From Chloroflexota bacterium (GTDB lineage: Bacteria; Chloroflexota; Ktedonobacteria; Ktedonobacterales; Ktedonobacteraceae), in the NCBI GenBank assembly GCA_021828635.1, contig JAJZEJ010000234.1, positions 1-7,599 on the forward strand: a stretch of 7,599 bases of DNA. The letters are read 5' to 3'. The position numbers and the translations under genes were made by a program. Positions 5,928 through 7,599 of the stretch are shown in pieces (position 1 is the stretch's first letter; each line of letters starts with the position of its first letter). The notes beneath the pieces were generated by a model, which did no database searches, had not been told where the DNA came from, and worked only from the letters and a program-made list of their open reading frames with translations.

Positions 5928-7599
5928 CCTCGATGTATTCATGGCCATGAGCTTCTGACGCAGGAGATGAATGCGCTGGCGGTAGGCATCTTCGGGTTGG
6001 CGATAGCCAAGTTTGGGTTTGTCACCCATGTTGACATGCCATTTGCGGAAGGCCAGACCGATCTCGGTCTGATAGAGGGCTTTGATCAGTTGCCATTGCT
6101 TGATGCCACGCTGGTATAATACGCGCCGCTCTTGCTTGGTGCGCTGAAAGGAATTCTGAAGCAAGGCATATTCATCGACGCGCACGATGCCGCGACTGAC
6201 CTCATCGGCCAGAAATTCGCGGATGACAGCGGCTTCATGAGCCAGTGCTTTAATCAGGATATAGAGAATGATGACCTGCGCGATAAAAGGCGGAATATAG
6301 TCGCCGATGATGGCGAGCAATGCGGAAGTGGTGACGGTGGCATTATTAGGCGAGGCCAGAGCTATGGCACTGGCATAGAAGTCTACGGCATCGAAAATGG
6401 TATGCAGGGCCACCGCGACCAGATAGCCGAGCAGTGGAATGAGAATCTGTCGCCAGCGTACACGGGTATGGCGCACATAGCCTAATGCCGCACCGAAGCA
6501 GACGGTAAAGGTAGAGTGCGAGAGCCAACCCAGGACGATGCGCCCAACGATGAGTAGTACTAGCGAATTTTTGCCGAATTGCGCGAAATAGGTGAAATTC
6601 TCGACCATTGCGAAGCCAGCTCCGATCAAAGCACCATAGACGATGCCGTCGGTCACATTGTCGAACTCGTCGCGCAAGACAATGAAGAGCAGTAGCAGGC
6701 CCAGACCCTTGATAGTCTCTTCGGTCACACCAGCATTCAGCCCATGCAGGAATGAAACCATGAACATACTGGCTGCCGGTCCCAGGGCATGCTGAATCGC
6801 CGCGTCGATATAATTTTCAATAAATGACGCGGGCGGAATGGCGATCACAGCACCCCAGAGAAAAGCGGCCAGACGCAGGAACCAGGGTTCGCGCTCGTAG
6901 CGGTCAATGAAGTTAACGAGCAGGCCGATGCCGAGCGCGGGAATGATAGGAATGGTCAATGCTTCCAGGATACTGGTTGGCCCACTCTGCGTGAATGCTG
7001 TTATGCCAACCACGCTGCTCAGGATAATGGTGATGATAGCACTAATGAACAAGATAGCAAGACCCGCGCCCGCGATGAGCCAGCGTGTGCGTGGCCCCAT
7101 CTGTTGTGGAAGTGCGAATTGCATGGTAACGCCCGCACCCAATGCCTCCTCTTCATCGTCCTGCCAGGAATGCGCTAGCAGTTCCGGGTCGGGTTGAACT
7201 GGTAAGGCTACAGGTGGTCGAGAGTGCTGGTAGCCGTTGTATGCTATTGGTGGTTGTGGTGGGACAAATGGCTTCCTACCTTGTTGTTGCATTGGCGTGG
7301 GATAGCCACCAACTGGATTCATCCCAGGTTTGCGGCCCCACTCTACGGCAGGCATTGCCGGTGCATTGGGTAAGTTGGGTGTATTGGGTTGAACAGCTAA
7401 TCCTGGTTGAGCGGAAGGCATTGTGGCATCAGGAGGATACTGCCCGTTGCCATTGATGGCTTCGTCACTTTGCGGTGCGATGAGTTGTAGCATGGTGCTA
7501 CCTAGCACAAGAATATCTTGTGGCTGCATGGGTAAACTGCCACCACTTGGAACAGAACGGCCATTGACGCGCACAATGTTTTGGACGGTCAGGTTAATG
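5925..7599 (-). CDS. FHA domain-PrsW family intramembrane protease fusion (5' end beyond window)
   Basis: The frame stays open to the right edge, so the N-terminus is missing. Numbering from the in-frame GTG at 7574, the visible part has 549 residues plus eight further upstream codons. Residues 1-33 (VNGRSVPSGGSLPMQPQDI to LGSTMLQLI) match the last strands of an FHA (phosphothreonine-binding) domain. A Pro/Gln/Asn-rich linker with an acidic patch (DDEEE, 139-143) follows. From about 165 there are eight or nine TM segments with PrsW hallmarks: DRYEREPWFLRLAAFLWGA (224-242), the EExxK-type motif EETIKG (285-290), FDNVTDGIVYGALIGAGFA with VEN (304-326), HSTF (353-356) and LHTIFD (390-395). The glutamates at 285-286 fit the catalytic site of glutamic-type intramembrane proteases. 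A charged cytoplasmic tail (about 443-549) ends the protein. PrsW of Bacillus subtilis cleaves the anti-sigma factor RsiW; here no sigma/anti-sigma pair is visible. The FHA part suggests control by Ser/Thr phosphorylation (inference). Confidence 0.88.
   Translation of the reverse strand, partial: INLTVQNIVRVNGRSVPSGGSLPMQPQDILVLGSTMLQLIAPQSDEAINGNGQYPPDATMPSAQPGLAVQPNTPNLPNAPAMPAVEWGRKPGMNPVGGYPTPMQQQGRKPFVPPQPPIAYNGYQHSRPPVALPVQPDPELLAHSWQDDEEEALGAGVTMQFALPQQMGPRTRWLIAGAGLAILFISAIITIILSSVVGITAFTQSGPTSILEALTIPIIPALGIGLLVNFIDRYEREPWFLRLAAFLWGAVIAIPPASFIENYIDAAIQHALGPAASMFMVSFLHGLNAGVTEETIKGLGLLLLFIVLRDEFDNVTDGIVYGALIGAGFAMVENFTYFAQFGKNSLVLLIVGRIVLGWLSHSTFTVCFGAALGYVRHTRVRWRQILIPLLGYLVAVALHTIFDAVDFYASAIALASPNNATVTTSALLAIIGDYIPPFIAQVIILYILIKALAHEAAVIREFLADEVSRGIVRVDEYALLQNSFQRTKQERRVLYQRGIKQWQLIKALYQTEIGLAFRKWHVNMGDKPKLGYRQPEDAYRQRIHLLRQKLMAMNTSR

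Noticed and set aside
5880..6485. + strand open frames (5880-6119 and 6132-6485) opposite the protease
   Set aside because: They are antisense to the conserved C-terminal half of the PrsW-type protein and show no family features.

Overview
The window holds five protein genes in two convergent blocks, at moderate GC content. No rRNA, tRNA, CRISPR array, transposase or phage gene is visible. The gene content suggests a monoderm-like environmental bacterium with large, linker-rich proteins. The features pointing this way are a split MacB/YknYZ-type ABC exporter with long Ser/Thr/Gln/Pro-rich N-terminal tails, a TPTP-repeat membrane protein, and an FHA domain joined to a PrsW-type intramembrane protease. 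Chloroflexota, in particular the Ktedonobacteria, is my best guess. This is an inference from protein style, not a proven assignment.

Left block, + strand. Bases 1-318 hold no convincing gene but carry nested inverted repeats, short direct repeats and a candidate promoter. They are followed by a tight three-gene operon: an ABC ATPase (319-1296), a MacB/FtsX-type permease (1293-2708, GTG start overlapping the ATPase stop) and a second, paralogous permease (2723-4129, 14 bp further on). One ATPase with two diverged permeases suggests an export or mechanotransmission complex, possibly with a heterodimeric membrane part. No MacA/YknX-type adaptor gene is visible here. A 28-bp perfect hairpin at 4143-4213 fills the gap to the convergent gene and probably terminates transcription from both sides.

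Right block, - strand. Gene 5925-7599 runs off the right edge and encodes the end of an FHA domain, a Pro/Gln-rich linker and a multi-pass PrsW-family protease with its EExxK motif. Downstream on the same strand is a 312-bp gap with an imperfect hairpin that overlaps the protease stop codon and a good promoter (TTGACA-N18-TACATT). That promoter serves gene 4215-5612, which encodes a two-TM protein with a long Pro/Thr repeat stalk, two Cys-pair modules, a Gly/Ser linker and a Met/Asn/Pro-rich C-terminal tail. Its function is unknown.

How the genes work together: the ABC operon forms one transporter. The right block looks like a membrane/envelope pair, with a phospho-signal-responsive protease and an anchored surface stalk protein. 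A functional link between those two is speculation based only on adjacency and topology. I see no clear new defence system or mobile element. The most unusual items are the FHA-PrsW fusion, the stalk protein and the structured noncoding DNA.
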